From Paenibacillus helianthi (GTDB lineage Bacteria > Bacillota > Bacilli > Paenibacillales > Paenibacillaceae), in contig NZ_LVWI01000040.1 in NCBI RefSeq assembly GCF_001909055.1, positions 49,195-113,194 of the forward strand: DNA of 64,000 nucleotides, written 5' to 3'. Positions 1-8,232 of this stretch are shown in pieces; position 1 is the stretch's first letter; each line of letters starts with the position of its first letter. The notes under the pieces are model-generated. The model was not told where the DNA came from, searched no databases, and saw nothing but the letters and a program-made list of their open reading frames with translations. Made by a program: the position numbers and the translations under genes.

Positions 1-597
1 GGTTATAGTCTCACCTGGTTCAAAGAAACCTTTGCAGGGGACAAAAGCTTTGATGAACTGCTTCAAGGAGTCGATTCCATCCCAGCCGGCAGCGGTGGCC
101 TTCTGTTCACACCATACATTGTCGGTGAGCGCACTCCGCATCCGGATCCTAATATCCGCGGCAGCTTTATCGGCATGGATTCCGGGCATACTTTGGCTCA
201 TTTCACCCGTTCGGTACTGGAGGGAATTACGTTCTCGCTGCGGGAATCTATTGATATCGTGCGTGACTCCGGCAAGGAAATTACTGAGGTTGTAGCGATT
301 GGCGGAGGTGCCAAGAATGAAGCCTGGCTGCAGATGCAGGCGGATATTTTTAATGCTTCGATCATCAAGCTGGAGAGCGAGCAGGGACCGGCTATGGGTG
401 CGGCTATGCTGGCAGCTTACGGTGCCGGCTGGTTCGAATCTCTCGGTGAATGCGCAGAAGCCTTCATCCGTCCTGCAGAAGTGTACAAACCGAATGCTCA
501 GCAAGCCGCAACCTATGATGGATTGTTTGGGCTGTATCAGGAAGTTTATGGGCAGACACGTTCACTAAATGATAAACTGGCACAATACCGTAAATAG
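1..597 (+). CDS. xylB: Xylulokinase, C-terminal part (5' end outside window)
   Basis: The open frame runs from base 1 to the stop at 595-597, so about 198 C-terminal residues are present and the start lies upstream. Xylulokinase phosphorylates D-xylulose to xylulose 5-phosphate in the cytosol, feeding the pentose phosphate pathway. The fragment shows the second FGGY-kinase domain: GLLFTPYIVGERTPH, then the IRGSFIGMDSGH stretch, and the adenosine-binding loop AIGGGAKNEAW followed by GPAMGAAMLAAYGAG. These are characteristic of XylB rather than glycerol kinase. The gene ends 91 bases before a YesN-type regulator on the same strand. Family is certain; substrate specificity is inferred. Confidence 0.9.
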   Translation, partial: GYSLTWFKETFAGDKSFDELLQGVDSIPAGSGGLLFTPYIVGERTPHPDPNIRGSFIGMDSGHTLAHFTRSVLEGITFSLRESIDIVRDSGKEITEVVAIGGGAKNEAWLQMQADIFNASIIKLESEQGPAMGAAMLAAYGAGWFESLGECAEAFIRPAEVYKPNAQQAATYDGLFGLYQEVYGQTRSLNDKLAQYRK

Positions 598-688
598 TCA
601 GAGCCTGGGCAAGCTCGGGCCTATATCTTGGAATTGCCGGAGGGTCCGTAAGGGCCTTCCGGGATTCTGCCTTAGGGGTTGACCGCAG

Positions 689-2230
689 ATGATAAAAGTG
701 CTGATTGTAGATGACGAGCCCAAACTGAGGGAAGGGATGCGTACACTGATTCCATGGGAGGAGTATGGCTATACTGTAGTCGGGACAGCCGCGAGTGGGC
801 TGGAAGCACTTGATAAATTCCGGACACTTGCACCCATGCTGATGATTGCTGATATCCGTATGCCGGGCATGGATGGTCTGGAGCTGGTTGGCGAACTGCG
901 TAAAGAAAACGCTAACTGTCATGTGCTGATCCTCAGCGGTTATGCGGACTTCGAATATGCCAAACGGGCCATTTCCTATCATATTGACGGGTATTTGCTG
1001 AAACCGGTGGATGAAGAGGAATTGATCTCCTATTTGCAGGAGTTGCGGGACACCATATCCCGGGAGGAACGTGCCAGCGAATGGCAGAACAATGAAACTG
1101 TGCGCAATGAGGATACTTTGCTGCGTCATTTGCTGCAGCCGCAGGAGGAAGATGCCCCCAGGGCTGAAGCTGCTGTGGAGCTTGGTCTGGAAGGGCATAG
1201 CTGCGAGGTCGTGCTCCTGGAATTCAAGGGACTGCATAAGGGCGGAGATATCCGTGAAGAGCAGGTGAGAAGCGAGCTTGAGCAGCAGTGGCAGCCGGAT
1301 ACGGGATTAATATTCACTTTGCCGCCTTATTTAGGCATCCTTCTGAAGGAACCGCTCCAGGATGATGTCGGCCGTGCCGCCTTGTGGCGGAAGCTGAATG
1401 CAGTCATTACCGGGTATGGGCTCGAATTTTGCGCCGCTGCAGGGGGGAGCGCAGCCGGACCCGAGGAGGCATCACGGTCTTTTACAGCGGCCGCCGGGCT
1501 GCTGGAAGAGGCTTTTTTTGGCCGGAAGGGTATTATTCTGAGTGGAACAACCGATGATTGGGCGGAACCTGAGCCGGAACCGGAGGAGGAGCCGGACCCC
1601 GAACGGGATGTAGAGGTACAACTGCTGCTGGCCATAGAGACCGGAAGCAATGAGGCCATTCCCATGCTGGTGGGGCAAATTGTCCGTAAACTGGTTGCAG
1701 CAAAGCGTGATGAAACCTATATTAAGGAAAATCTGATGCGAATTGTAAGCAGTACTATCGCCCGTCTGGAAGCGGCTAACCCCGATTTCCGCAGCTTCAT
1801 TCTTAGTCATCCTTCTCCTATAGGCGAGGTGTACGGCAGCGATTATCTGATTGACGTAGAGAAGCAGGTCGCAGATTATATGGAGCAAATCTCCAGGCAG
1901 ATGAACAGCGGCGGCCGCGGCGACGAGATCAAACGGATTACCGATCTGATTCAACGCCGCTATAATGAGAACCTGAAGCTGGGATCGCTTGCCGAAGTCT
2001 TCAATTACAACAGCGCATATTTAGGTAAAATGTTCAAAAATCAGGTTGGCGAGCACTTTAATACTTATTTGGACAAAGTCAGAATCGAGAAGGCCAAGCA
2101 ATTTTTGAATCAGGGAATGAAAGTATACGAGGTTGCTGAAAGAGTTGGATATATGAATTCCGATTATTTTAATGCCAAATTCCGCAAATATGTCGGTGTG
2201 TCCCCAACCGCTTTCCGTAAGGAACAATAA
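689..2230 (+). CDS. YesN-type response regulator, AraC-family DNA-binding domain
   Basis: A 513-residue response regulator that probably activates the transport genes downstream. Residues 1-120 form a receiver domain: acidic pair in LIVDDEP, phospho-acceptor Asp55 in MIADIRMPGMDG, and the conserved Lys in LLKPVDEEE. A long variable middle follows, with an acidic proline-rich stretch around residues 295-310. The last ~100 residues are an AraC-type double helix-turn-helix (SLAEVFNYNSAYLGKMFKNQVG... VAERVGYMNSDYFNAKFRKYVGVSP). It is followed by the matching YesM-type kinase. In Paenibacillus such pairs usually sit beside the ABC sugar importers they control, as here. The signal sensed is unknown. 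Confidence 0.93.
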   Translation: MIKVLIVDDEPKLREGMRTLIPWEEYGYTVVGTAASGLEALDKFRTLAPMLMIADIRMPGMDGLELVGELRKENANCHVLILSGYADFEYAKRAISYHIDGYLLKPVDEEELISYLQELRDTISREERASEWQNNETVRNEDTLLRHLLQPQEEDAPRAEAAVELGLEGHSCEVVLLEFKGLHKGGDIREEQVRSELEQQWQPDTGLIFTLPPYLGILLKEPLQDDVGRAALWRKLNAVITGYGLEFCAAAGGSAAGPEEASRSFTAAAGLLEEAFFGRKGIILSGTTDDWAEPEPEPEEEPDPERDVEVQLLLAIETGSNEAIPMLVGQIVRKLVAAKRDETYIKENLMRIVSSTIARLEAANPDFRSFILSHPSPIGEVYGSDYLIDVEKQVADYMEQISRQMNSGGRGDEIKRITDLIQRRYNENLKLGSLAEVFNYNSAYLGKMFKNQVGEHFNTYLDKVRIEKAKQFLNQGMKVYEVAERVGYMNSDYFNAKFRKYVGVSPTAFRKEQ

Positions 2231-2279
2231 ATGGATCTGCTGAAATGAATATATATCTGTATAATAGTCGTTAAGAGGT

Positions 2280-2325
2280 ACAGGCTGTTCCCACGCTGCA
2301 GCAGATGCGGGGAGCAGCCTGTTTC
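2280..2325 (+). terminator. Stem-loop between the regulator and sensor kinase genes
   Basis: The arms ACAGGCTG and CAGCCTGT enclose a second pairing (TCCC with GGGA), followed by a short T-containing tail (TTTCTC). It lies 50 bases after the regulator stop. It could be a weak terminator or a processing site that lowers expression of the kinase relative to the regulator. Confidence 0.55.
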
Positions 2326-2381
2326 TCATGGTTTGGGCGGAAACATTGGGAGGAGGGATTGGCATTAAAGGGCTGGTGCGA

Positions 2382-4154
2382 ATGATCAATAATTTAAAGC
2401 TGAAGTACAAGCTGATTTTTTTCTACATTATTGTGGTGATGATACCCGTGTTAATCGTCGGGATTATACTGACCAGCTATTTCCGTAGTGCGGCCTTGGA
2501 CAGAGCCATTGAACAGGCAACGAATAATGTGGAGAAGATCAAGAGTCAAATGGTAACCAAACTGCGGGTGCCGACGGACATTTCCAATCTGCTTTATTTT
2601 GACAGTAATCTTGAAAAGCTTGTCAATACAAAATACCCCGGCATATTGGAGCTGACGAAGGCCTATCTGAATTATACGGATTTCCAGGATTATATTCTGC
2701 AGTACAGGGAGATTTCCAACATCCGCTTTTTTATAGATAACCCTACGCTTGTAGATAACATGTCTATCGCTCCGCTGACTCCAGAGATCAAATCGAAGAA
2801 CTGGTATAAAAGTGCCATGAAGGGCCCGGGTCTCAACTGGATGTATATCCCGGACAAAGAGGCCTATATCAACAGTACTAAAGGAACGATCAACAAGCTT
2901 AGTCTGGTCCGGCAGGTTTTTTACCCCGAATATCAGAAAACGGGAATATTGATGGTGCAGGTGGTACAGGATGAACTGAACCAGATGCTCTACCAGGAGC
3001 CGTTTGAGACGATTATTACAGATGAGCAGGGATATATTGTGGCCGCCAAGAATCCGCATCTGGTGGGCAGCACGCTCGCCGCGTTTGATATCGGGATGGA
3101 TCTGCAGAAAACGGACAAAAATGTCATCCGGACAACAGTCAAGGGCAAGGATTCTTATGTCATCGTAGATGAGATCCGGCCGCAGCTTAGTGTAAGCCGG
3201 CTGAAAGTAATCTCTGTCTTTGAAACCAAGAGTATACTGAGCTCTGCGAACAAGGTAAGTCTTCTGGGGCTGCTGATCATTGGCGGTGTCCTGCTGATTG
3301 CACTGGTGCTGGTGTATGTTATTTCTTTTTTGATGACCAATCGTCTGCTGCGGCTGAGCCGTCAATTGAATCAAGTCGCCCTCGGCAATCTGAACGTAGT
3401 CTCGCAAATGGACGGGACCGATGAAATCGGCCAACTCTCGCGCCAGTTCAATTATATGGTAGCCAGTATTAACCGTCTGCTGTCACAAGTCGTGGAGAGC
3501 AATGAGAAAAACAACAAGCTGGAGATCGCCCAGAGAGAGATCAAGCTGAAAATGATGGCGAGTCAGATTCATCCGCATTTTCTGTTCAATGCGCTGGAAT
3601 CGATCCGTATGAATGCCCACCTTAAGGGGGAGAAGGAGATCGCCAACATTGTACGGCTGCTGGGCAAGCTTATGCGTAAAAACCTGGAAGTAGGCCGGGA
3701 CCGGGCACCGATCAAAGAAGAAGTGGAAATGATGCGTTCGTACCTGGAGATTCAAAAGTTCCGCTATGAAGAGCGGCTGGAATATGAAATAGAGTTCGAT
3801 ACCAAAGCCGCAGATATCCTGATTCCGCCCCTGATCATTCAACCTATGGTTGAGAATTCGGTGGTTCATGGGCTGGAGAACAAAGCAGGCACGGTGCATG
3901 TCCATGTCAGCATATCACTCCATGAGGATGAAGTTAAGGTATGTGTTACCGACGATGGAATCGGCATGACGGAGGAGCGTCTTACCGAGATTGTCTCTGT
4001 CATCTCCCAGGCAGAGGAGGAACCTCAGAGCCGCATTGGGCTGCGTAACGTTCATCAGCGACTGGTAATGTATTATGGGGAATCACATGGGCTCAATATA
4101 TCCAGTAAAAAGGGGATAGGAACAGAAATTTCCTTCTCGATTCCCCGATTGTGA
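2382..4154 (+). CDS. YesM-type sensor histidine kinase
   Basis: An integral membrane sensor kinase of about 590 residues, partner of the preceding regulator. A membrane segment near residues 10-30 (LIFFYIIVVMIPVLIVGIIL) precedes a large extracellular dCache-like region. A second membrane segment (LLGLLIIGGVLLIALVLVYVI) is followed by HAMP (LSRQLNQVALGNLNV). Then come the His_kinase motif MASQIHPHFLFNALESIRM, with His near residue 399, and an ATPase with NSVVHGLENKAG and DDGIGM. The start is uncertain. The first ATG of the frame (2328) precedes the strong AGGAGGG at 2351-2357. The ATG at 2382 gives a natural N-terminus but lies 24 bases beyond that site, so the in-frame GTG at 2376, CTG at 2373 or ATT at 2364 may be used. 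Confidence 0.92.
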   Translation: MINNLKLKYKLIFFYIIVVMIPVLIVGIILTSYFRSAALDRAIEQATNNVEKIKSQMVTKLRVPTDISNLLYFDSNLEKLVNTKYPGILELTKAYLNYTDFQDYILQYREISNIRFFIDNPTLVDNMSIAPLTPEIKSKNWYKSAMKGPGLNWMYIPDKEAYINSTKGTINKLSLVRQVFYPEYQKTGILMVQVVQDELNQMLYQEPFETIITDEQGYIVAAKNPHLVGSTLAAFDIGMDLQKTDKNVIRTTVKGKDSYVIVDEIRPQLSVSRLKVISVFETKSILSSANKVSLLGLLIIGGVLLIALVLVYVISFLMTNRLLRLSRQLNQVALGNLNVVSQMDGTDEIGQLSRQFNYMVASINRLLSQVVESNEKNNKLEIAQREIKLKMMASQIHPHFLFNALESIRMNAHLKGEKEIANIVRLLGKLMRKNLEVGRDRAPIKEEVEMMRSYLEIQKFRYEERLEYEIEFDTKAADILIPPLIIQPMVENSVVHGLENKAGTVHVHVSISLHEDEVKVCVTDDGIGMTEERLTEIVSVISQAEEEPQSRIGLRNVHQRLVMYYGESHGLNISSKKGIGTEISFSIPRL

Positions 4155-4167
4155 GGTCTCAAGGGTA

Positions 4168-4180
4168 GCGCTTTCACTGA
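4168..4180 (-). promoter_or_regulatory. cre-like half of a paired catabolite box upstream of the ABC permease
   Basis: Read on the minus strand, this contains TGAAAGCGCT, the core of a CcpA-type catabolite-responsive element (WTGNAANCGNWNNCW). It lacks the conserved right flank. The same ten bases occur on the plus strand at 4283-4292, about 105 bases away and in opposite orientation. It is a candidate operator only. Confidence 0.35.
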
Positions 4181-4275
4181 ATGTCTAATTAGCACTGGTT
4201 TTACGTAAAATCTGTCGGGTATTCTCCCCTAGTGGTGTACGTTATGATATGTGTATACAAAACGAAGGGGGAATA

Positions 4276-5262
4276 TTGAACGTGAAAGCGCTCACGGAGA
4301 ATGGTGTTACAGTTAATGAAAGCGTAACCCCTGTCCCACCTACGAAACGGAATAGTGGATTTTGGAAAAGCGTACTGCAGCAAAAGTACTTGTATCTGAT
4401 GTCTCTACCGTTCGTGATCTGGGTATTTGTTTTCAGTTACGTGCCCTTATGGGGATGGTTGATGGCATTTCAGAATTATAAACCGATCAAGTCGTTTAGA
4501 GATCAGAAATGGGTAGGGCTTAAGAATTTTAAGGAGCTTTTCCATGATGAACGTTTCTATCTTGTTCTGAGAAATACCCTGGCCATGAGTGGACTTGGAC
4601 TCGTATTCGGATTCGTTGTTCCGATAATTTTTGCGGTAATGCTAAACGAGCTGCGGGGGAGTGTTTTCAAGAGAACGGTTCAGACCATATCCTACCTGCC
4701 TCACTTTGTATCCTGGGTTGTTGTTGGCGGGATTGTCTATAAGACACTCGCGATCGACGGAGGGATTGTCAACGATCTGTTGACACATCTTCATATCATA
4801 GACGAGCCGATTCAGTTCATGGCGAAGGCTAAGATGTTCTGGGGTGTTGTAACGGCAGCGGATCTGTGGAAAGAAACGGGCTGGAATGCGATTATCTATT
4901 TGGCAGCGATTACAGGGATCGATAAAGAACTCTATGAAGCTGCAAAAGTAGACGGTGCCGGAAGAATCAAGCAAATGTTCAATATTACTTTGCCGGGTAT
5001 TCGTACCACTATTACGGTATTGCTGATTATGTCCATTGGACATCTGATCGGTATTGGCTTCGAAAAGCAGTTCCAGCTCAGCAACAATCTCGTTACGGAT
5101 TATTCCGAAGTGTTGGATATCTATGCGCTTAAGTACGGGATTCAGATCGGGCGGTTCTCCTATGGTACAGCCATTAGCATGTTCACCTCGGTAGTCAGTG
5201 TAATCTTACTGCTTACAGCCAACGGTGTTATGAAGAAATTCACTAAAGAAAGCATCATGTAA
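4276..5262 (+). CDS. Carbohydrate ABC transporter permease, LplB type
   Basis: The first of two inner-membrane permeases of a CUT1-type sugar importer. It has six predicted membrane segments (for example SLPFVIWVFVFSYVPLWGWLMAF and VILLLTANGVM) and the permease EAA loop ELYEAAKVDGAGRIKQMFNITLPGI, which contacts the ATPase. The start is taken at TTG 4276, or GTG 4282, behind the GAAGGGGGA site. The upstream ATG at 4249 has no ribosome binding site. The stop abuts the AAGGAGGGG of the next permease, so the two are co-translated. No ATPase gene is nearby; this class commonly uses a shared MsmX-type ATPase encoded elsewhere. Confidence 0.92.
   Translation: MNVKALTENGVTVNESVTPVPPTKRNSGFWKSVLQQKYLYLMSLPFVIWVFVFSYVPLWGWLMAFQNYKPIKSFRDQKWVGLKNFKELFHDERFYLVLRNTLAMSGLGLVFGFVVPIIFAVMLNELRGSVFKRTVQTISYLPHFVSWVVVGGIVYKTLAIDGGIVNDLLTHLHIIDEPIQFMAKAKMFWGVVTAADLWKETGWNAIIYLAAITGIDKELYEAAKVDGAGRIKQMFNITLPGIRTTITVLLIMSIGHLIGIGFEKQFQLSNNLVTDYSEVLDIYALKYGIQIGRFSYGTAISMFTSVVSVILLLTANGVMKKFTKESIM
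4283..4296 (+). promoter_or_regulatory. cre-like box at the start of the permease gene
   Basis: TGAAAGCGCTCACG matches TGWAANCGNTNWCA at 13 of 14 positions. It sits within a dyad (CGTGA...TCACG) at the first codons of the permease gene. CcpA binding here would act as a transcription roadblock. This is inferred from the motif only. Confidence 0.5.
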
Positions 5263-5275
5263 GGAGGGGATAAGG

Positions 5276-6175
5276 GTGGCAGGCAAAGCTTTTCAAATGA
5301 CAAAGTCTGAACGTGTGTTCGACATCTTTCTATACATTTTTCTTGGGATCATAATGCTCGTGACGTTGTATCCCTTCTTGAACGTGCTCGCGATTTCTTT
5401 AAATGAATCTACAGACACCGTCCGAGGGGGCATTTACATTTGGCCGAGGGTTCTGACGCTTGATAACTATAAACAGATCTTCAGCTACACAGGGCTGATT
5501 CAAGGCTTCAAAATCTCAATTCTCCGGACTGTATCCGGTACGATTCTAGGGCTTATAAGCTCTTCGATGCTGGCCTTTACACTAAGCCGTCCGGAGTTCA
5601 GAGCAAGGAAATTTGTTTCGTATTTCCTGGCAATGACGATGTATTTCTCTGGCGGTATGGTACCTATGTACATTCTGATGAGAGATTTGAATCTGATTGG
5701 AACGTTCTGGATTTACATTTTGCCGGGTGCAGTTTCCGCTTTCAACGTGTTCGTCATCCGTTCCTTCATGGACGGGCTGCCTTTCGCCCTGCAGGAATCG
5801 GCGAAGCTGGACGGCGCCAATGACTTCGTGATTTATTACAAGATCATCATGCCGCTCTGTATGCCCGTACTAGCAACAATCACTTTGTTCCTGGCTGTAG
5901 GACAATGGAATGAGTGGTTTTCCACCTATCTGTATAACGGTAATAAGCCGCATCTGACTACGCTCCAGTATGAGCTGATGAAGGTGCTGGCAACAACCAA
6001 CCAGGGCAGCGGCATGGTCAATGCTAATGATATGGCGAAGCAGATGGCGCAAATATCGCCTGAATCCATCAAGATGGCTATTACTATTGTAGTAACAGTA
6101 CCGATTCTTGTGGTGTATCCATTCCTGCAAAAGTATTTTGTAGGCGGTATGACGTTAGGTGCAGTTAAGGCTTAG
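5276..6175 (+). CDS. Carbohydrate ABC transporter permease, LplC type
   Basis: The second permease of the importer, 299 residues. It begins with GTG at 5276, eight bases after a strong AAGGAGGGG. Membrane segments include IFLGIIMLVTLYPFLNVLAISL near the N-terminus and VVTVPILVVYPFLQKYFVGG at the end. The EAA loop reads FALQESAKLDGANDFVIYYKIIMPLCMPVL. The N-terminal 'SLN...TDTVRGGIYIWPR' and C-terminal 'KYFVGGMTLGAVKA' are typical of LplC/YtcP-type permeases, which pair with LplB-type partners. It probably forms the heterodimeric channel with the preceding protein. Confidence 0.92.
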   Translation: MAGKAFQMTKSERVFDIFLYIFLGIIMLVTLYPFLNVLAISLNESTDTVRGGIYIWPRVLTLDNYKQIFSYTGLIQGFKISILRTVSGTILGLISSSMLAFTLSRPEFRARKFVSYFLAMTMYFSGGMVPMYILMRDLNLIGTFWIYILPGAVSAFNVFVIRSFMDGLPFALQESAKLDGANDFVIYYKIIMPLCMPVLATITLFLAVGQWNEWFSTYLYNGNKPHLTTLQYELMKVLATTNQGSGMVNANDMAKQMAQISPESIKMAITIVVTVPILVVYPFLQKYFVGGMTLGAVKA

Positions 6176-6205
6176 GCCAAGCATGGAACAGATTCATGGG
6201 ATCGT

Positions 6206-6239
6206 GTTTCCTGATTCAACAATGGACGGATCAGGAAAC
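6206..6239 (+). other. Stem-loop between permease and binding-protein genes
   Basis: GTTTCCTGAT pairs with ATCAGGAAAC across a short loop, with no T-run after it. In ABC operons such intercistronic hairpins can stabilise or process the mRNA so that the binding protein is made in excess. The function is inferred. Confidence 0.5.
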
Positions 6240-6294
6240 ATTCCCAATGATCTTTTTCAAAGAATAAGAATTGGAATTATATTTATATTGGTTT

Positions 6295-6308
6295 TGCAAG
6301 CGTTATCA
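6295..6308 (+). promoter_or_regulatory. cre-like catabolite box upstream of the sugar-binding lipoprotein
   Basis: TGCAAGCGTTATCA, preceded by T, fits the relaxed CcpA operator consensus WTGNAANCGNWNNCW at every specified position. It lies 64 bases before the lipoprotein start, in the likely promoter region. It suggests glucose repression of this gene. Confidence 0.55.
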
Positions 6309-6371
6309 ATGGTATATTCAGGACTATCCTGATATGCATAGATGAAACACACATTACAAGGGGGATAAAAA

Positions 6372-8120
6372 ATGAAAAGCAAGAGTATCAAGACTGCTTT
6401 CACGCTCATGCTCATGAGTTCCATGCTGATTGCCGGCTGTGGCGGAAACAACAACGCTGACAACAGTAAAAATGCGGCTAACACCGGAAATAATGCGTCG
6501 ACTGCAACTGCTACCGATAGTGCAGCCAATACAACTGCAGATACCAGCCCCGTTACATTCTCATTCTTTGGTGCTGATGCCAGCCCTAACTGGAACAAAA
6601 TGCAGGACGAAGTAGGTAAAGTCATTACGGAAAAAACCGGTGTAACCCTGAATGCTGAATATGATGTAGGCAGCGGCGGCGGTGAACAAAAGATTTCTCT
6701 GATGGCAGCCAGCGGTGACGTGCCTGATCTGATCTTTGCTAAAGGTAATCTAAGTAAACTGGTTGATGCAGGTCTGGTTATCGATATGACAGATTTGATC
6801 GACAAGTATGCGCCTAACTTGAAAAAGGTCTACGGCGATAATATGAAGCGTTTGAAATACAGCAAAGACGATCAAAAAATCTACTCCATTCCTACAAATG
6901 CCGGGGTTGACCAACAATCCTTTGACGCCGGAGGCGGTTTTGAAATTCAGCAGCGTGTATTGAAAGAACTTGGATATCCTCAAGTGAAGACCGTTCAAGA
7001 TTATGAAAAGGTGCTTAAAGACTATGTAGCCAAACATCCTGAAACCGACGGTCAGCCAACCATTCCGCTTACGCTGAATGCAGATGACTGGAAAATCATG
7101 ATCACGGTTACCAACCCGGCATTCCTAACCACTGGGGCACCGGATGATGGTGAATATTATGTAGATCCAACGACATATGCAGCACAACTTCACTACAAAC
7201 GTCCAGCTGAAAAAGAATATTTCCGTTGGTTGAACCACATGTACAGCGAAGGACTGCTGGACAAAGATACCTTTGTACAAAAAGATGACCAATATAAAGC
7301 TAAAGTGGCCAGCGGACGCGTGCTCGGTCTGATCTCCCAGGAATGGGAATACCAAGACGGTGAGAATGCTCTGAAGGCAGCAGGTAAAGACGAGTATACT
7401 TATGCTCATTTCCCTGTAACTTTGACCGATGAGTACAAAGACCATTCTTTCCAATCTGCAGGTGTTGATGCATCTGGAATCGCCATTACTACCGCTTGTA
7501 AAGATCCGGTTCGCGCCATTAAGTTCCTGGACTGGCTTGCTTCTGACGAAGGCCAGGTGCTGATGAACTGGGGTATTGAAGGAAAACAATATACGGTTAA
7601 CGCAGACGGCAAACGTGTAATTCCTGCTGATGTTCAAAAGAAGAAAACAGATGACGCTAACAATTTTGCCAAAGAAACAGGGATTGGCCTGTACACAGCT
7701 TTGACTGCTCACTATGGTGACGGTGTGAAGGATTCCACAGGCAACTACTACACTACTAACTTCCCTGAACAAATCGTAGCTGCATATTCTGATGCTGAGA
7801 AAGAAACCTTGAAGGCTTACAAAGCTACAACATGGAAGGACTTGTTCCCTAAGGAATCCGACTTCCCGGTTAAGGAATGGGGCGCGTTGTACAACATGCC
7901 TACTCCTACAGATGGCGATTATCAGGTTACCTTCAAGAAAACGCAGGATATTATCCGTAAACGTATTCCAGAAGCCATCCTGTCCAAACCAGCTGACTTC
8001 GATAAGGTATATGATGCATTCATCGCTGAGCTGAACAAAGCCGGTGCTGAAAAGATGGAAGCTGAATACACTGATCTCGTAAAAGCAAGAGTATCCCTGT
8101 GGACTGGCAAGGATTTGTAA
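6372..8120 (+). CDS. Extracellular sugar-binding lipoprotein, LplA type
   Basis: The substrate-binding component of the importer, 582 residues, anchored outside the membrane. The signal peptide ends in the lipobox LIAGC, with acylated Cys at position 22, followed by an Asn/Thr/Ala-rich linker. The mature domain begins PVTFSFFGADASPNW. It has features of large family-1 solute-binding proteins, such as ISLMAASGDVPDLIF and GIAITTACKDPVRAIKFLDWLASDEGQ. It starts at ATG 6372 after AAGGGGGAT. Its length (~560 mature) matches LplA/YtcQ proteins, which bind oligosaccharides. The GH95 gene downstream suggests a fucosylated or L-galactosylated glycan as ligand. Confidence 0.92.
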   Translation: MKSKSIKTAFTLMLMSSMLIAGCGGNNNADNSKNAANTGNNASTATATDSAANTTADTSPVTFSFFGADASPNWNKMQDEVGKVITEKTGVTLNAEYDVGSGGGEQKISLMAASGDVPDLIFAKGNLSKLVDAGLVIDMTDLIDKYAPNLKKVYGDNMKRLKYSKDDQKIYSIPTNAGVDQQSFDAGGGFEIQQRVLKELGYPQVKTVQDYEKVLKDYVAKHPETDGQPTIPLTLNADDWKIMITVTNPAFLTTGAPDDGEYYVDPTTYAAQLHYKRPAEKEYFRWLNHMYSEGLLDKDTFVQKDDQYKAKVASGRVLGLISQEWEYQDGENALKAAGKDEYTYAHFPVTLTDEYKDHSFQSAGVDASGIAITTACKDPVRAIKFLDWLASDEGQVLMNWGIEGKQYTVNADGKRVIPADVQKKKTDDANNFAKETGIGLYTALTAHYGDGVKDSTGNYYTTNFPEQIVAAYSDAEKETLKAYKATTWKDLFPKESDFPVKEWGALYNMPTPTDGDYQVTFKKTQDIIRKRIPEAILSKPADFDKVYDAFIAELNKAGAEKMEAEYTDLVKARVSLWTGKDL

Positions 8121-8171
8121 TCTAACAAATTAGTAATTGAAGCATTTATCTGCTATCTGCTAATGTAAAGC

Positions 8172-8199
8172 AAAGGCCCGACTTTGGTCAGGGCCTTTT
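8172..8199 (+). terminator. Terminator after the binding-protein gene
   Basis: The stem AAAGGCCC-GAC / GTC-A-GGGCCTTT has a four-base loop and ends in TTTT, 52 bases after the stop. It may let only part of the transcription continue into the GH95 gene. Confidence 0.75.
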
Positions 8200-8232
8200 G
8201 CCTGTAGTTAGGGACTTGGAGGAGGAGAGGGA

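Noticed and set aside
464..1237. Long minus-strand frame of 257 codons opposite the YesN-type gene
   Set aside because: It lies antisense to a recognisable receiver domain, has no ribosome binding site and no family resemblance; it is a shadow of the real gene.
2451..3434. 327-codon minus-strand frame opposite the YesM-type kinase
   Set aside because: Antisense to conserved kinase sequence, low-complexity composition, no start context.
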